A stretch of 64,000 nt of DNA from Brachybacterium muris (GTDB taxonomy: Bacteria > Actinomycetota > Actinomycetes > Actinomycetales > Dermabacteraceae): contig NZ_JAFBCB010000001.1 of NCBI RefSeq assembly GCF_016907455.1, positions 2,356,001-2,420,000 of the forward strand, in the 5' to 3' direction. The notes under the pieces are model-generated. The model made no database searches. It saw nothing but the letters and a program-made list of their open reading frames with translations, and was not told the origin of the DNA. Positions 8,861 through 18,501 of this stretch are shown piece after piece (within the stretch, counting starts at the first letter, position 1; every line of letters begins with the position of its first letter). A program made the position numbers and the translations under genes.

Positions 8861-10132
8861 TCAGGTCGGATAGGGGTCCCGCAGCACGCAGGCGGTGGCC
8901 AGCACCTCGGCACCGATGCCGATCGCGCGCTCGTCGATCATCAGGTCCCCCATGTGCAGGTCGTAGGTGCGACCTCCGGGAGTGCGGGTGCCCAGGCGCG
9001 CCAGAGCCCCGGGGACCTTCTCGAGGTACCAGGCGAAGTCCTCCCCGCCCAGGGACTGCGCGGTGGGGTCGAGGTTCTGTCGGCCCAACACGCTGGTGAC
9101 CGCAGCGGAGAGCACCTCCACGCTGTGCGGGGAGTTGGAGACCGGGGGGACGCCGCGGTCGTGGGTCACGCGGGCCTCCACACCCCAGGGGCGCACCAGG
9201 TCGGCCAGCACCTCCTCCAGCAGGTCCTCGGCCCGGTCCCAGGCGTCGTGGTCCAGGCACCGCAGGGTGCCCTCGAGCGTGCCGGAGCTGGGGATCGCGT
9301 TGAAGGCGGAGCCCGCGTGGATGCTGCCCCAGGTGAGGTTCACGCCGGAACGGGGATCCATGCGGCGGCTGAGCGCTGCGGGCAGCTGGGTGGCGATCGA
9401 TCCCAGTGCGTACACCAGGTCCTGGGTGAGGTGCGGGCGGGAGGTGTGTCCACCCGCGCCCCGTACCTGGATCTTCACCGGGTCGGTGGCTGAGGTGATG
9501 GGGCCGGACTTCAGGCCCACGTGCCCCACGTCCACCCCGGGGTCGCAGTGCAGGGCCAGGATCGAGTCGACGTCATCGACCACGCCCTCTCCGATCAGCT
9601 CGAGCGCCCCGCAGGGGTGCTTCTCCTCGGAGGGCTGGAAGACGAGCCGCACCCCGCGCCGCAGAGCTCCCTCCTCGGCCACCCGCACCAGGGCGTGGGC
9701 GGCACCGAGCACCGCGCTCATGTGCACGTCGTGACCGCAGGCATGGGAGACCCCGTCCACCGTGGAGCGGAACGACACGGTGGACAGCTCCGGGATGCCC
9801 AGGGCGTCCATGTCCGCACGCAGCGCCACCGGCTTCAGCCCGGGATCGGAGCCGGGGATGTCGCAGATCGCTCCGGTGCGGGGCATCCGCTGCGGTGAGA
9901 GGCCCAGGGCTTGCAGCTGGTCGACCACGTAGTCGGTGGTGCCGTGCTCCTCATGGGAGAGCTCCGGGTGACGGTGCAGGTGCCGACGGATGTCACGCAG
10001 GCGCGATGAACGCTCGGCGATCGTGCGGTGCAGAAGGCCATCGGCCCCCAGTAGGCCGTGGCCCGCCCAGCCCTGCGGGGCCGGCCCCTGCTCGGTCGAT
10101 CCGGGCGTCGTCGTCCCCAGCAGTTGATCCAC
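8861..10132 (-). CDS. M20-family amidohydrolase (hippurate/N-acyl-amino-acid hydrolase-like)
   Basis: Cytoplasmic two-metal amidohydrolase of the M20D group, 423 aa. Visible motifs in order are RRHLHRHPELSHEE, RADMDAL, HACGHDVHMS (metal ligands), QPSEEK (catalytic Glu region), GGHTSRPH in the dimerisation/lid domain and GGEDFAWY near the C-terminus. The predicted GTG start at 10132 gives a ~35-residue extension before the conserved domain, so a later start is possible. Substrate is unknown; the family cleaves N-acylated amino acids. It is probably monocistronic. Confidence 0.88.
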   Translation of the reverse strand: MDQLLGTTTPGSTEQGPAPQGWAGHGLLGADGLLHRTIAERSSRLRDIRRHLHRHPELSHEEHGTTDYVVDQLQALGLSPQRMPRTGAICDIPGSDPGLKPVALRADMDALGIPELSTVSFRSTVDGVSHACGHDVHMSAVLGAAHALVRVAEEGALRRGVRLVFQPSEEKHPCGALELIGEGVVDDVDSILALHCDPGVDVGHVGLKSGPITSATDPVKIQVRGAGGHTSRPHLTQDLVYALGSIATQLPAALSRRMDPRSGVNLTWGSIHAGSAFNAIPSSGTLEGTLRCLDHDAWDRAEDLLEEVLADLVRPWGVEARVTHDRGVPPVSNSPHSVEVLSAAVTSVLGRQNLDPTAQSLGGEDFAWYLEKVPGALARLGTRTPGGRTYDLHMGDLMIDERAIGIGAEVLATACVLRDPYPT

Positions 10133-10202
10133 CTGTCGTGACCTCTATCCGTCCTGTGTTCCTGTGCGTCGCCTCGTCACCGTGGCACCGTTCGTCCCTC
10201 CG

Positions 10203-10232
10203 CTCGTCGCCGCTCGCGCGGGCGGCGACGAG
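10203..10232 (-). terminator. Terminator downstream of the mannose-1-phosphate guanylyltransferase gene
   Basis: 11-bp perfect stem (CTCGTCGCCGC and complement) with an 8-nt loop, 10 bp past the stop codon. No clear T-run. Confidence 0.65.
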
Positions 10233-10241
10233 GCGCAGGGC

Positions 10242-11435
10242 TCAGCGCAGATGGTCGAGCCCGGCCTCGGGGAGCCTGCCCACCAGGGTCGCTAAATCCT
10301 GGGCGTGCTCATCGGCGAGGACCAGCAGCACGTCATCGGTCTCGACGATGCTGACCCCGTCCAGCCCTACCAGGGCGACGTGACGATGGGTGGCACCGTA
10401 CACCGTGGCCCTCGAGCCCACGGCATCGACGTGGGCTGTTCCCAGCACCCGGACATCGCAGTCCGGCCCGTCGACCCGGTTAACGCCCGCGACCGTCCCG
10501 TCGGATGCCCCGTCCGCCCCGGTCAGGTCGGTGCCCGCCCTGAGCTGCCGGGCGAGGGCTCGGAAGTCACCCACGTCGTCCCAGTCGAAGCCGGCGGGCA
10601 CCACGGCCACCCTCCCCGCTGCAGCCAGCGGCTCTGCCAGGGCGTGGTCGATGGCGATGCTGGTGAGTGCGGGCCAGGTGCCGGCCATCGCTTCCTCCTC
10701 GCGATCGGTCCCGAGGGCCGCGGCGATGCTCCGCGCCCCTTCCGCGAGGGACGGGATCTGCTGGGACAGCGCGTCCAGCAGCACCGTCGCGCCGACGACG
10801 AACATCCCGGCGTTCCACAGGAAGTCACCGGAGGCCAGGAACTCCTCGGCGCGAGCGCGGTCGGGCTTCTCCACGAAGCGCACCACGGGCCGGGCGCCCG
10901 TGGACCGCAGTGCCGCTGCATCGTGCCCGTCCATGGCGTTCGCAGCAGTGCGCTGCTCGATGTACCCGAAGCCCGTGGCTGGATGGGTGGGCTCGACACC
11001 CAGGGTCACGAGGTAACCCAGTTCAGCCGCCCGCCGGGCAGCCGTGACGCTGCGGGCGAAGCCCTCGGTGTCGACGATCAGGTGATCGGCAGCGAAGGAG
11101 CCGATCACGGCGTCGGGCTGCTCGCGTTCGACCACGGCGGCGGCGAGAGCGATGGCCGGCATGGAGTTGCGGGGCGAGGGCTCGGCAAGGACCCGGGCCT
11201 CGAACCCCGAGGCCGCGATCTGGTCCTCGACTGCTGCAGCGTGCGAGGTGCCGGTGACGACGATCGGCGCAAGGTCGGAGAGCGGCGCCAGGCGGGCGAG
11301 GGTCTGCTGGAGGAGCGAGGATCCGCTGCCGGTGAGGTCCAGGAGGAACTTCGGGTGTGAACGGCGCGAGAGCGGCCACAGCCGGGTGCCGGCACCGCCG
11401 GCGGGGATCACGGGGACGAAGGGCATTTCGGGCAT
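10242..11435 (-). CDS. manC: Mannose-1-phosphate guanylyltransferase
   Basis: Makes GDP-mannose from mannose-1-phosphate and GTP for cell-envelope mannosides. The 397-aa protein starts with the nucleotidyltransferase signature IPAGGAGTRLWPLSRRSHPK. TGFGYIEQ and FVEKPDRARAEEFL follow, and WDDVGDF lies near the C-terminus. The ATG at 11435 is chosen because the signature begins ten residues later; the reading frame stays open further upstream, but that part has no family similarity. No strong Shine-Dalgarno is seen, and the next ATG is three codons in. It diverges from sdhC. Symbol by family; manB is also used in actinobacteria. Confidence 0.88.
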   Translation of the reverse strand: MPEMPFVPVIPAGGAGTRLWPLSRRSHPKFLLDLTGSGSSLLQQTLARLAPLSDLAPIVVTGTSHAAAVEDQIAASGFEARVLAEPSPRNSMPAIALAAAVVEREQPDAVIGSFAADHLIVDTEGFARSVTAARRAAELGYLVTLGVEPTHPATGFGYIEQRTAANAMDGHDAAALRSTGARPVVRFVEKPDRARAEEFLASGDFLWNAGMFVVGATVLLDALSQQIPSLAEGARSIAAALGTDREEEAMAGTWPALTSIAIDHALAEPLAAAGRVAVVPAGFDWDDVGDFRALARQLRAGTDLTGADGASDGTVAGVNRVDGPDCDVRVLGTAHVDAVGSRATVYGATHRHVALVGLDGVSIVETDDVLLVLADEHAQDLATLVGRLPEAGLDHLR

Positions 11436-11779
11436 GGCGCCAGCGTACCGACCCGCGCACGCTCCCCGCCCGCGCATCCGCGCCGGGCTCTGCTCGTCGC
11501 CGGTGTGTCTGCGCCGGGCCTGTGCTGAGCCGTCGTCGAATCCCCGGTCAGGCTCCGGGGAGGCGTACTCGGACCTGCACTCCCAGGTGCTAGGCTGGCC
11601 GGGCCCCTGTCGGGGGCGATGATGATGTCGCCGTGTCGTGACGTGCTCGTCCATCCGGGCGTGCGCAGGCCGCGCGGGCCGGGCGCCGACACTCTCTGGC
11701 ACACCGGTGCTCGCGAGGCTCTCGCCGCGGCAGCGCATCCTTCCCCTCCGGCCCCACCCCGTCGTTTCTGGAGGACCTT
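11436..11779 (+). promoter_or_regulatory. Divergent intergenic region with candidate sdh promoter
   Basis: 344 bp between divergent manC and sdhC. An extended -10 (TGC followed by TAGGCT, 11588-11596) lies 184 nt upstream of sdhC; the -35 at the proper distance is weak. A short GC-rich stem (GCCCC/GGGGC) follows it. No operator for known regulators was recognised and no gene is seen. Confidence 0.4.
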
Positions 11780-12157
11780 GTGGCATCAGCCCAGTCCGGG
11801 ACGCTCTATCGCGGCCGCGAGGGCATGTGGTCCTGGGTCGCGCACCGCATCTCGGGAATGCTCATCTTCCTGTTCCTGCTCGTGCATGTCCTGGACACAG
11901 CACTGGTGCGGGTCTCCCCCGAGGCCTACAACGAGGTCATCGGCCACTACAAGTCCGTGGTGTTCGGCATCGGTGAGATCGGCCTGGTGGGCGCTGTCGC
12001 CTTCCATGCCCTCAACGGCCTGCGGATCATCCTGGTGGACTTCTGGTCCCAGGGCACCCGCCGTCAGCGGGCGTTGTTCTGGGGAGTCGTCGTGGTGTGG
12101 ACGCTGCTGATGATCGGCTTCGTCCCCCGCCACCTGATGCACATGTTCGGAGGCTGA
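11780..12157 (+). CDS. sdhC: Succinate dehydrogenase cytochrome b556 subunit
   Basis: Membrane anchor subunit of complex II (125 aa, three membrane helices). HRISG lies at residues 22-26. The heme-binding pattern is at 76-87 (H76, G80, R82, D87 in AFHALNGLRIILVD). GTG at 11780 is chosen because TGGAGGAC lies at the right distance upstream. It is first in the sdhCDAB operon, 2 nt before sdhD. With SdhD it binds heme b and menaquinone. Confidence 0.92.
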   Translation: MASAQSGTLYRGREGMWSWVAHRISGMLIFLFLLVHVLDTALVRVSPEAYNEVIGHYKSVVFGIGEIGLVGAVAFHALNGLRIILVDFWSQGTRRQRALFWGVVVVWTLLMIGFVPRHLMHMFGG

Positions 12158-12159
12158 CG

Positions 12160-12612
12160 ATGACCACCGCTACCTCGATCCCGGATCCCTCGACCCGCTA
12201 CCGCCGCACCGGCCAGCGCGGGATTAACTCCGAGATGCTGTCCTGGCTGTTCATGCGGATCTCCGGCGTGCTGCTGGTGATCCTGGTGTTCGGCCACCTG
12301 TTCGTGAACCTGTGGCTGGGCGAGGGTGTCAAGGGCATCGACTTCGCCTTCGTCGCCGGCAAGTGGGCCTCCCCCTTCTGGCAGGTCTGGGACCTGCTGA
12401 TGCTGTGGCTGGGCCTGATCCACGGCGGCAACGGCGTGCGCACGATCATCAACGACTACGCGCGCGGCTCCACGCTGCGCCTGGTCCTCAAGGGGCTGCT
12501 GTACTTCGCGGTGGTGATCACGATCGTGCTGGGCACCCTGGTGGTCTTCACCTTCGATCCGTGCCCCGTGGGCGCCGATCCGTCCCTGCTGCCCTCCATC
12601 TGCGAGGGCTGA
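12160..12612 (+). CDS. sdhD: Succinate dehydrogenase hydrophobic membrane anchor subunit
   Basis: Second membrane anchor of complex II, 150 aa with three predicted helices. LIHGGNGVRTIINDY carries the heme-ligand-type His and the conserved Arg and Asp of the family. CGGAGGC lies 5 nt before the ATG at 12160, which fixes the start. It follows sdhC by 2 nt. A 119-bp gap without a gene precedes sdhA. Confidence 0.9.
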   Translation: MTTATSIPDPSTRYRRTGQRGINSEMLSWLFMRISGVLLVILVFGHLFVNLWLGEGVKGIDFAFVAGKWASPFWQVWDLLMLWLGLIHGGNGVRTIINDYARGSTLRLVLKGLLYFAVVITIVLGTLVVFTFDPCPVGADPSLLPSICEG

Positions 12613-12731
12613 CAGGGGGCGACGGCTACCTGTACCGGCTCCCCCGGCTCCCCCGGATCCCGGCGCCACCGTCACCCTTCCTCCCTCTGCCTCCCACCTC
12701 CCGCCGTGATCGAAACGGAGCACTGACACCC

Positions 12732-14507
12732 ATGCAGACCCATAGCTACGACGTGGTGATCGTCGGCGCCGGCGGCGCAGGAATGCGCGCCGCCCTGGAG
12801 TCCTCCAAGCGCGCGCGCACCGCCGTGGTCACCAAGCTGTACCCCACCCGCTCCCACACCGGCGCGGCCCAGGGCGGCATGTGCGCTGCCCTCGCCAACG
12901 TCGAGGAGGACAACTGGGAGTGGCACACCTACGACACCGTCAAGGGCGGTGACTACCTGGTGGACCAGGACGCCGCCGAGGTGATGGCCAAGGAGGCCAT
13001 CGACGCGGTGCTGGACCTGGAGAAGATGGGCCTGCCCTTCAACCGCACCCCCGAGGGCCGCATCGACCAGCGCCGCTTCGGCGGGCACACCCGTGAGCAC
13101 GGTGAGGCACCCGTGCGCCGCGCCTGCTACGCCGCGGACCGCACCGGCCACATGATCCTGCAGACCCTCTACCAGAACTGCGTCAAGCAGCAGGTGGAGT
13201 TCTTCAACGAGTACTACGTGCTGGACATCCTGATGACCGGCGACCCCCGCACCGACGAGGGCGTGCGCGCCGCCGGCGTGGTCACCTACGAGCTGGCCAC
13301 CGGTGAGATCCACGTGTTCCGCGCCAAGTCCGTGGTGTTCGCCTCCGGCGGCTTCGGCAAGATCTTCAAGACCACCTCCAACGCCCACACCCTCACCGGT
13401 GACGGCCCCGCCATGGCGCTGCGCCGGGGCATCCCCCTGGAGGACATGGAGTTCTTCCAGTTCCACCCCACGGGCCTGGCGGGCCTCGGGATCCTGCTGT
13501 CCGAGGCGGCCCGTGGTGAGGGCGGCATCCTGCGCAACAGCGAGATGGAGCGCTTCATGGAGCGCTACGCCCCCACGCTGAAGGACCTCGCCCCGCGTGA
13601 CGTGGTGGCCCGCGCCATGGCCAACGAGGTGCGCGAGGGCCGCGGTGCCGGCCCCAACAAGGACTACGTGTACCTGGACCTCACCCACCTCGAGCCCGCG
13701 CACATCGACGCCAAGCTGCCGGACATCACCGAGTTCGCCCGCACCTACCTGGGTGTGGAGCCGTACACGGAGCCGGTGCCGGTGTTCCCCACCGCCCACT
13801 ACGCGATGGGCGGCATCCCCACCAACATCCGCGGCGAGGTGCTGCGCAACGCGGTCGACACCATCCCGGGCCTGTACGCAGCCGGTGAGGTGGCCTGCGT
13901 GTCCGTGCACGGCGGCAACCGCCTGGGCACCAACTCCCTGCTGGACATCAACGTGTTCGGCCGCCGCGCCGGGATCGCCGCCGCGGAGCACGCCGCCACG
14001 GTGGAGCTGCCGGAACTGGCCGAGGGCGTCGAGGTCCCCACGGTGGAGCTGCTGGAGCGTCTACGCGACCGCCCCGCCACCGATGACCGCATCGCCGACA
14101 TCCGCCGTGACCTGCAGGAGACCATGGACGCCAATGTCCAGGTGTTCCGCACCGACGAGACCTGCCGCCAGGCCCTCGCCGACATCGCCGCCCTGAAGAA
14201 GCGCTACGAGACCGTCGCGGTGCAGGACAAGGGCAAGCGCTACAACCTGGACCTGCTGGAGGCCGTGGAGCTCGGCTTCCTGCTGGACCTGGCCGAGGTC
14301 GTGGCCCTGGGCGCGCTGTACCGCAAGGAGTCCCGCGGTGGTCACTTCCGCGAGGACTTCGAGAAGCGCGACGACGCCAACTTCCTGCACCACACGATGG
14401 CCTACCGCACCCTGGAGGGTGAGCAGGGCAGTGAGGGCACCTCGATCCGCCTGGGCACCAAGCCCGTGGTGATCACCCGTTACGAGCCGAAGGAGCGCAC
14501 GTTCTGA
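12732..14507 (+). CDS. sdhA: Succinate dehydrogenase flavoprotein subunit
   Basis: Catalytic FAD subunit of complex II, 591 aa. It has the N-terminal dinucleotide fold VIVGAGGAGMRAA, the covalent-FAD segment TRSHTGAAQGG (His), active-site EHGEAPVRRACYAADRTGH, then EFFQFHPTGL and ARGEGGILRN. The C-terminal domain is full length (RYEPKERTF at the end). Its stop overlaps the sdhB start by one base (TGATG), so the two are coupled. Confidence 0.96.
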   Translation: MQTHSYDVVIVGAGGAGMRAALESSKRARTAVVTKLYPTRSHTGAAQGGMCAALANVEEDNWEWHTYDTVKGGDYLVDQDAAEVMAKEAIDAVLDLEKMGLPFNRTPEGRIDQRRFGGHTREHGEAPVRRACYAADRTGHMILQTLYQNCVKQQVEFFNEYYVLDILMTGDPRTDEGVRAAGVVTYELATGEIHVFRAKSVVFASGGFGKIFKTTSNAHTLTGDGPAMALRRGIPLEDMEFFQFHPTGLAGLGILLSEAARGEGGILRNSEMERFMERYAPTLKDLAPRDVVARAMANEVREGRGAGPNKDYVYLDLTHLEPAHIDAKLPDITEFARTYLGVEPYTEPVPVFPTAHYAMGGIPTNIRGEVLRNAVDTIPGLYAAGEVACVSVHGGNRLGTNSLLDINVFGRRAGIAAAEHAATVELPELAEGVEVPTVELLERLRDRPATDDRIADIRRDLQETMDANVQVFRTDETCRQALADIAALKKRYETVAVQDKGKRYNLDLLEAVELGFLLDLAEVVALGALYRKESRGGHFREDFEKRDDANFLHHTMAYRTLEGEQGSEGTSIRLGTKPVVITRYEPKERTF

Positions 14508-15277
14508 TGACCGCTGTCGCCGAGAAGCCCGAGGCCACCTCCTCCGAACAGGGAGCAGCCGAGATCCCCTCCTTCGAGGTCACCCTGCGGATCGCCCGCT
14601 TCGACCCGGATTCGGAGCAGGGCACCCACTGGCAGGACTTCACCATCACCATGCACGGCACGGACCGTGTGCTGGACGCCCTGCACGAGATCAAGTGGCA
14701 CCTGGACGGCTCGCTGTCCTTCCGTCGCTCCTGCGCGCACGGCATCTGCGGATCCGATGCGATGCGGATCAACGGCCGCAACCGTCTGGCCTGCAAGACC
14801 CTGCTGAAGGACATGGACATCGACAAGCCCATCACCATCGAGCCCATCAAGGGGCTGCCGGTGGAGAAGGACCTGATCGTGGACATGGAGCCCTTCTTCC
14901 AGTCCTACCGCGAGGTGATGCCGTTCCTGGTCGCCAAGGGGCAGGAGCCCAGCCGGGAGCGCCTGCAGTCCGCTGAGCAGCGCGAGCGGTTCGACGACAC
15001 CACCAAGTGCATCCTGTGCGCGGCGTGCACCTCGTCCTGCCCGGTGTTCTGGACCGACGGCCAGTACTTCGGTCCTGCCGCGATCGTGAACGCCCACCGC
15101 TTCATCTTCGACTCCCGCGACGACGCCGGGGAGCAGCGCCTGGAGATCCTCAACTCCCGTGAGGGCGTGTGGCGCTGCCGCACCACCTTCAACTGCACCG
15201 AGGCCTGCCCCCGCGGCATCGAGGTCACCAAGGCCATCGCCGAGGTCAAGCAGGCGGTCATCCGCGGTCGCGTCTGA
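14507..15277 (+). CDS. sdhB: Succinate dehydrogenase iron-sulfur subunit
   Basis: Electron-transfer subunit of complex II, 256 aa. The [2Fe-2S] site is SCAHGICGSD...RLAC with Asp at the third ligand position, as in E. coli SdhB. The second domain has CILCAACTSSCP and CRTTFNCTEACPRG for the [4Fe-4S] and [3Fe-4S] clusters. It ends the operon; hairpins follow in the next intergenic region. Confidence 0.95.
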   Translation: MTAVAEKPEATSSEQGAAEIPSFEVTLRIARFDPDSEQGTHWQDFTITMHGTDRVLDALHEIKWHLDGSLSFRRSCAHGICGSDAMRINGRNRLACKTLLKDMDIDKPITIEPIKGLPVEKDLIVDMEPFFQSYREVMPFLVAKGQEPSRERLQSAEQRERFDDTTKCILCAACTSSCPVFWTDGQYFGPAAIVNAHRFIFDSRDDAGEQRLEILNSREGVWRCRTTFNCTEACPRGIEVTKAIAEVKQAVIRGRV

Positions 15278-15640
15278 GCGTCGACCCGCCGGTCCGGGTC
15301 GCGGCTCCGGGGCGCGCCTCCGGGCGCGCCTTCACCGGGTACGCGCTCCCACTGCCTCCACCGGCCGCCCCTGGTCACCCACGGCTCCGGGTCGCGGCTC
15401 CACCGGCCACCCGACTCCGGCCCTGAACAAGAGGGCGTTCCCGTACCAGGATTCACCGATCCTGGTACGGGAACGCCCTTTCGATTAGTTCCTGGTCCGT
15501 GACCGCTCTGAATCGTTGTAGTTCCTTGACGGCGTCGACCGCTGTCCGGTGCGGTTGCCTGGTCGGCCCAAACGTTCCTCCCCACCCTCCTGGCATCCAC
15601 AATCTCCGACGTGGGGGGAGCTCTGGGAGTCCGCCGATCT
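15278..15640. other. Intergenic region after sdhB
   Basis: 363 bp with no gene. It holds a GGCGCGCC/GGCGCGCC hairpin with TCCG loop at 15311-15330 and the stronger terminator at 15432-15482. From about 15485 on it is the upstream region of the interrupted gene, ending in GGGAG 11 nt before the ATG. Confidence 0.5.
15432..15482 (+). terminator. sdh operon terminator, related to the hairpin at 19400
   Basis: 21-bp perfect stem (AGGGCGTTCCCGTACCAGGAT and complement) with a 6-nt loop followed by TTTC. The core CCGTACCAGGAT and trailing CCTTTCGAT recur in the hairpin at 19400-19448. Confidence 0.85.
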
Positions 15641-16029
15641 ATGGTCGGCACCATGCCGGCATCCACACCCGTGACACCTCATGCGCTGCTTCACAGAGTT
15701 CACTGGATCGACACCGGGATGAATCCACGCCGGCTCTCCAGTGAGGAGTTCACGAGAGTTTTCTCCGGGTTCTACACCCCGACCTGTGCACCGGCCAGTG
15801 TGGAGGCGATGGCCTGGGTGCTCCAGAACAAGGTCGTACCGGGCGCTGTCATCAGCCACAGCACAGCAGCTCTGCTCCGTGGTATCCCGCTACCGCCACA
15901 GCTGGAAGATGGTGTAGGCCTGCTCTCCGGGGTGAGGTACCTCGGCGGGGGCTCCGTCCTCACGTCGCCGTTCATCCCCGAGGACGGGGAGCTCGATGAT
16001 CGTCCGCGGTCCACAGCCCCCACTCGTTC

Positions 16030-16034
16030 GCCGG
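16030..16034. repeat. Target-site duplication GCCGG of IS21 copy 1
   Basis: GCCGG at 16030-16034 is repeated at 18616-18620, immediately outside the TG...CA ends of the element. Confidence 0.9.
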
Positions 16035-16147
16035 TGAGTATTCGTAGTCGTGGGAGCCACCGAATCTTGCTCTTGGGGACCGCCGATCGTGCCGACGGGG
16101 GCCAGTAGCCGCCGCGGTGGGGACCACTGGCTCCCGCCGGCATCGGG

Positions 16148-16894
16148 TCACTGGGGCAGTGCGGTGTGTTCTCGCATGTTCCTGTCGCCGGTGTCGATCC
16201 AGATTGTGTTGTGCACGATGCGGTCCATGATCGCATCGGCGTGGACTGCTCCACCGAGCCGGGCGTGCCAGTCCTTCTTCGGGTACTGGGTGCAGAACAC
16301 GGTCGAGCCGGTGTCATAGCGGCGCTCGAGCAGTTCCAGCAGCATCGAACGCATTCCCTCGTCAGGATGGTCCAGCAGCCACTCGTCGATCACCAGCAGC
16401 GAGAACGTGGAGTACTTCCGCAGGAACTTCGTCTGGCCCTGCGGCTTGTCCTTTGCCAGGGCCCAGGCCTCTTCGAGGTCGGGCATTCGGATGTAGTGGG
16501 CTCGGAGCCGGTGCTGGCAGGCCTGCTTCGCCAGCGCGCAGCCGAGGTAGGACTTCCCTGAGCCGGTGAAGCCCTGGAAGACCACGTTCTGTTGCCGCTG
16601 GATGAAGGAGCAGGTTGCCAGTTGCGCGATCACGTTCCGGTTCAGTCCCCGTTCCTCGACCAGATCCAGCCGCCGCAGGTCCGCTCCGGGATAACGCAGC
16701 CCCGCCCGGCGGATCAGACCCTCGACCTTTCCATGATTGAAGATGGAATGCGCCTCGTCCACGATCAGCTGGAGCCGTTCCTGGAACGACATCCCCAGCA
16801 CGTGAGCCTCATCCTGGGCATCGATCGCGTCCAGCAGCGCGGTCGCGCCCATCTCGCGCAGCTTCCGCTTCGTGTCGTTATCGATCACGCTCAC
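16148..16894 (-). CDS. istB: IS21 helper ATPase IstB (copy 1)
   Basis: AAA+ ATPase that assists the IstA transposase, 248 aa. Walker A is GFTGSGKSYLG and Walker B is SLLVIDEWLL; DDRR-type residues of the family are partly visible near the C-terminus (MDRIVHNTIWID). The GTG at 16894 overlaps the istA stop (GTGA) and has GGAGG upstream, so the pair is translationally coupled. The protein is the same as that of copy 2. Confidence 0.93.
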   Translation of the reverse strand: MSVIDNDTKRKLREMGATALLDAIDAQDEAHVLGMSFQERLQLIVDEAHSIFNHGKVEGLIRRAGLRYPGADLRRLDLVEERGLNRNVIAQLATCSFIQRQQNVVFQGFTGSGKSYLGCALAKQACQHRLRAHYIRMPDLEEAWALAKDKPQGQTKFLRKYSTFSLLVIDEWLLDHPDEGMRSMLLELLERRYDTGSTVFCTQYPKKDWHARLGGAVHADAIMDRIVHNTIWIDTGDRNMREHTALPQ

Positions 16895-18453
16895 CGGACA
16901 CCTCCGGCGTAGTAGTCGGCGCCACGGACGTATCCGCCGTCTTCCGCGGGTTCCTCGCGGGGTGGACGCAGGGCGGCGACCTTGTCCTGCCCGGTGGCCA
17001 AGATCGGGTGCAGATGCGCATAGCGCGGTGAACGGACCCGTCCCGTCAGCGCGAGTGCGCAGGCCGCCTCGACCCGATCTACGGAGAAGCGGCGAGAGAG
17101 CCGTAGCACCGCCAACGCGGGATCCAGGCCCTGTTCCACGATCGGCACGGACTCGAAGATCCGCTGGATCACGATCACCGTGGCCGGCCCGACCCGATCT
17201 GCCCACGCCCGCACCCTCTGCGCGTCCCAGGCCTGGAAACGCTCGCCCGCAGGTAGGTCCGCGTCGTTGGTGCGGTACTCATTGCTCGCGGTCTCCGGGA
17301 GCAGCAGGTGACTGGTCAGTCGCTGGCTGCCCTGATAGATCTCCAGCGTCCGGGCCGTGATGCGCAGATCGACCTTCGCGCCGATGTGCGCGAACGGCGC
17401 GGAGTAGAAGTTCCGCGCGAACGTGACGTGCCCGTTCCTGCCCACTCGTCGTCCGTAGTGCCATGTCGAGATCTCGTAGGGCACCGCCGGCAGCGGCGTC
17501 AGCAGCGGCCGCTCCTCCGCGTCGAACACGCTGGCGCGGGATCCGGGCCGCTTCTGGAACGGCTCCGCGTTATAGGCCTCCATCCGCTGCCCGATGGCGG
17601 CTGCAAGTTCGGGCAGGGACGTGAATCGCTGATCCCGCAGCCCGGCGATGACCCAGGTCGCGACGTGCGCGACGGTGTTCTCCACGCTCGCCTTGTCTTT
17701 CGGTTTCCGCACCCTCCCCGGGAGCACCGCCGCCGAGTAATGCGCTGCCATCTCGCGATACGCATCGTTCAGGACGATCTCGCCCTCGCGGGGGTGCTTC
17801 ACCACACCGGTCTTGAGGTTGTCCGGAACGATCCTCGGGACCGTCCCGCCCAGCGCCTCGAACATCGCTACGTGCGCTCGCAGCCAGGACTCCTGGCGCA
17901 TATCCAGCGCCGGGAAGCAGAACGCGTAACGAGAAAAAGGCAGGCAGGCAACGAACAAGAACACCTTCGAGACCTCGCCGGTGACCGGATCGGCCAGCTC
18001 CATCGTGGGGCCGGACCAGTCGACCTCCACGCTCTGGCCGGCCTTGTGACCGACTCTCGAAGCGGCACCGGTGACCATGACGTGGTGCTGGTAGGTGCGG
18101 CAAAACCGGTCATACCCCATCGCCGGATCCCCAGCCGCCGTGGTCGCGTCGAAGTACTCGCCGTGCAACAGCTTCAGCGTCACGCCGACCCTGGCCATCT
18201 CTCGATGGACCTGTTCCCAGTCCGGCTGTGCGAACACGCTCTCGTGCTCGCCCCGGCCCGGGAACAACCGGGCATACACCTGCTCATCGGCGACGTCCGC
18301 GATATCGCCCCACCCGATCCCTGCAGCGTCAGCGGCCTCGAACACCGCCCTCACGGACTTGCGGGACATGCCCTGCGAGGACGAAATCGCTCGCCCCGAC
18401 AGACCTTCTGCGCGCAGCTGGAGCACCAGCTTCGCCCTGATCTTCCGTACCAT
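16891..18453 (-). CDS. istA: IS21 transposase IstA (copy 1)
   Basis: DDE transposase of 520 aa. An N-terminal helix-turn-helix (LSGRAISSSQGMSRKSV) is followed by the catalytic core: first Asp in VEVDWSGPT, second Asp in IVPDNLKTG, Glu in KDKASVENTV. The C-terminal part has the GRRVGRNGHVTFARNFYS segment usual for IstA. The frame is intact, so the copy may be active. Its RBS lies in a hairpin (18463-18501). Confidence 0.94.
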   Translation of the reverse strand: MVRKIRAKLVLQLRAEGLSGRAISSSQGMSRKSVRAVFEAADAAGIGWGDIADVADEQVYARLFPGRGEHESVFAQPDWEQVHREMARVGVTLKLLHGEYFDATTAAGDPAMGYDRFCRTYQHHVMVTGAASRVGHKAGQSVEVDWSGPTMELADPVTGEVSKVFLFVACLPFSRYAFCFPALDMRQESWLRAHVAMFEALGGTVPRIVPDNLKTGVVKHPREGEIVLNDAYREMAAHYSAAVLPGRVRKPKDKASVENTVAHVATWVIAGLRDQRFTSLPELAAAIGQRMEAYNAEPFQKRPGSRASVFDAEERPLLTPLPAVPYEISTWHYGRRVGRNGHVTFARNFYSAPFAHIGAKVDLRITARTLEIYQGSQRLTSHLLLPETASNEYRTNDADLPAGERFQAWDAQRVRAWADRVGPATVIVIQRIFESVPIVEQGLDPALAVLRLSRRFSVDRVEAACALALTGRVRSPRYAHLHPILATGQDKVAALRPPREEPAEDGGYVRGADYYAGGVR

Positions 18454-18462
18454 TCCAGATTG

Positions 18463-18501
18463 CTCCTTCCGCCGCGTGCCCTATACACACGGCGGAAGGA
18501 G
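18463..18501 (-). promoter_or_regulatory. RBS-sequestering hairpin upstream of istA (copy 1)
   Basis: 12-bp perfect stem whose right arm contains the istA Shine-Dalgarno AAGGAG. The loop carries TATAGG, a possible -10. It mirrors 37368-37406. Confidence 0.6.
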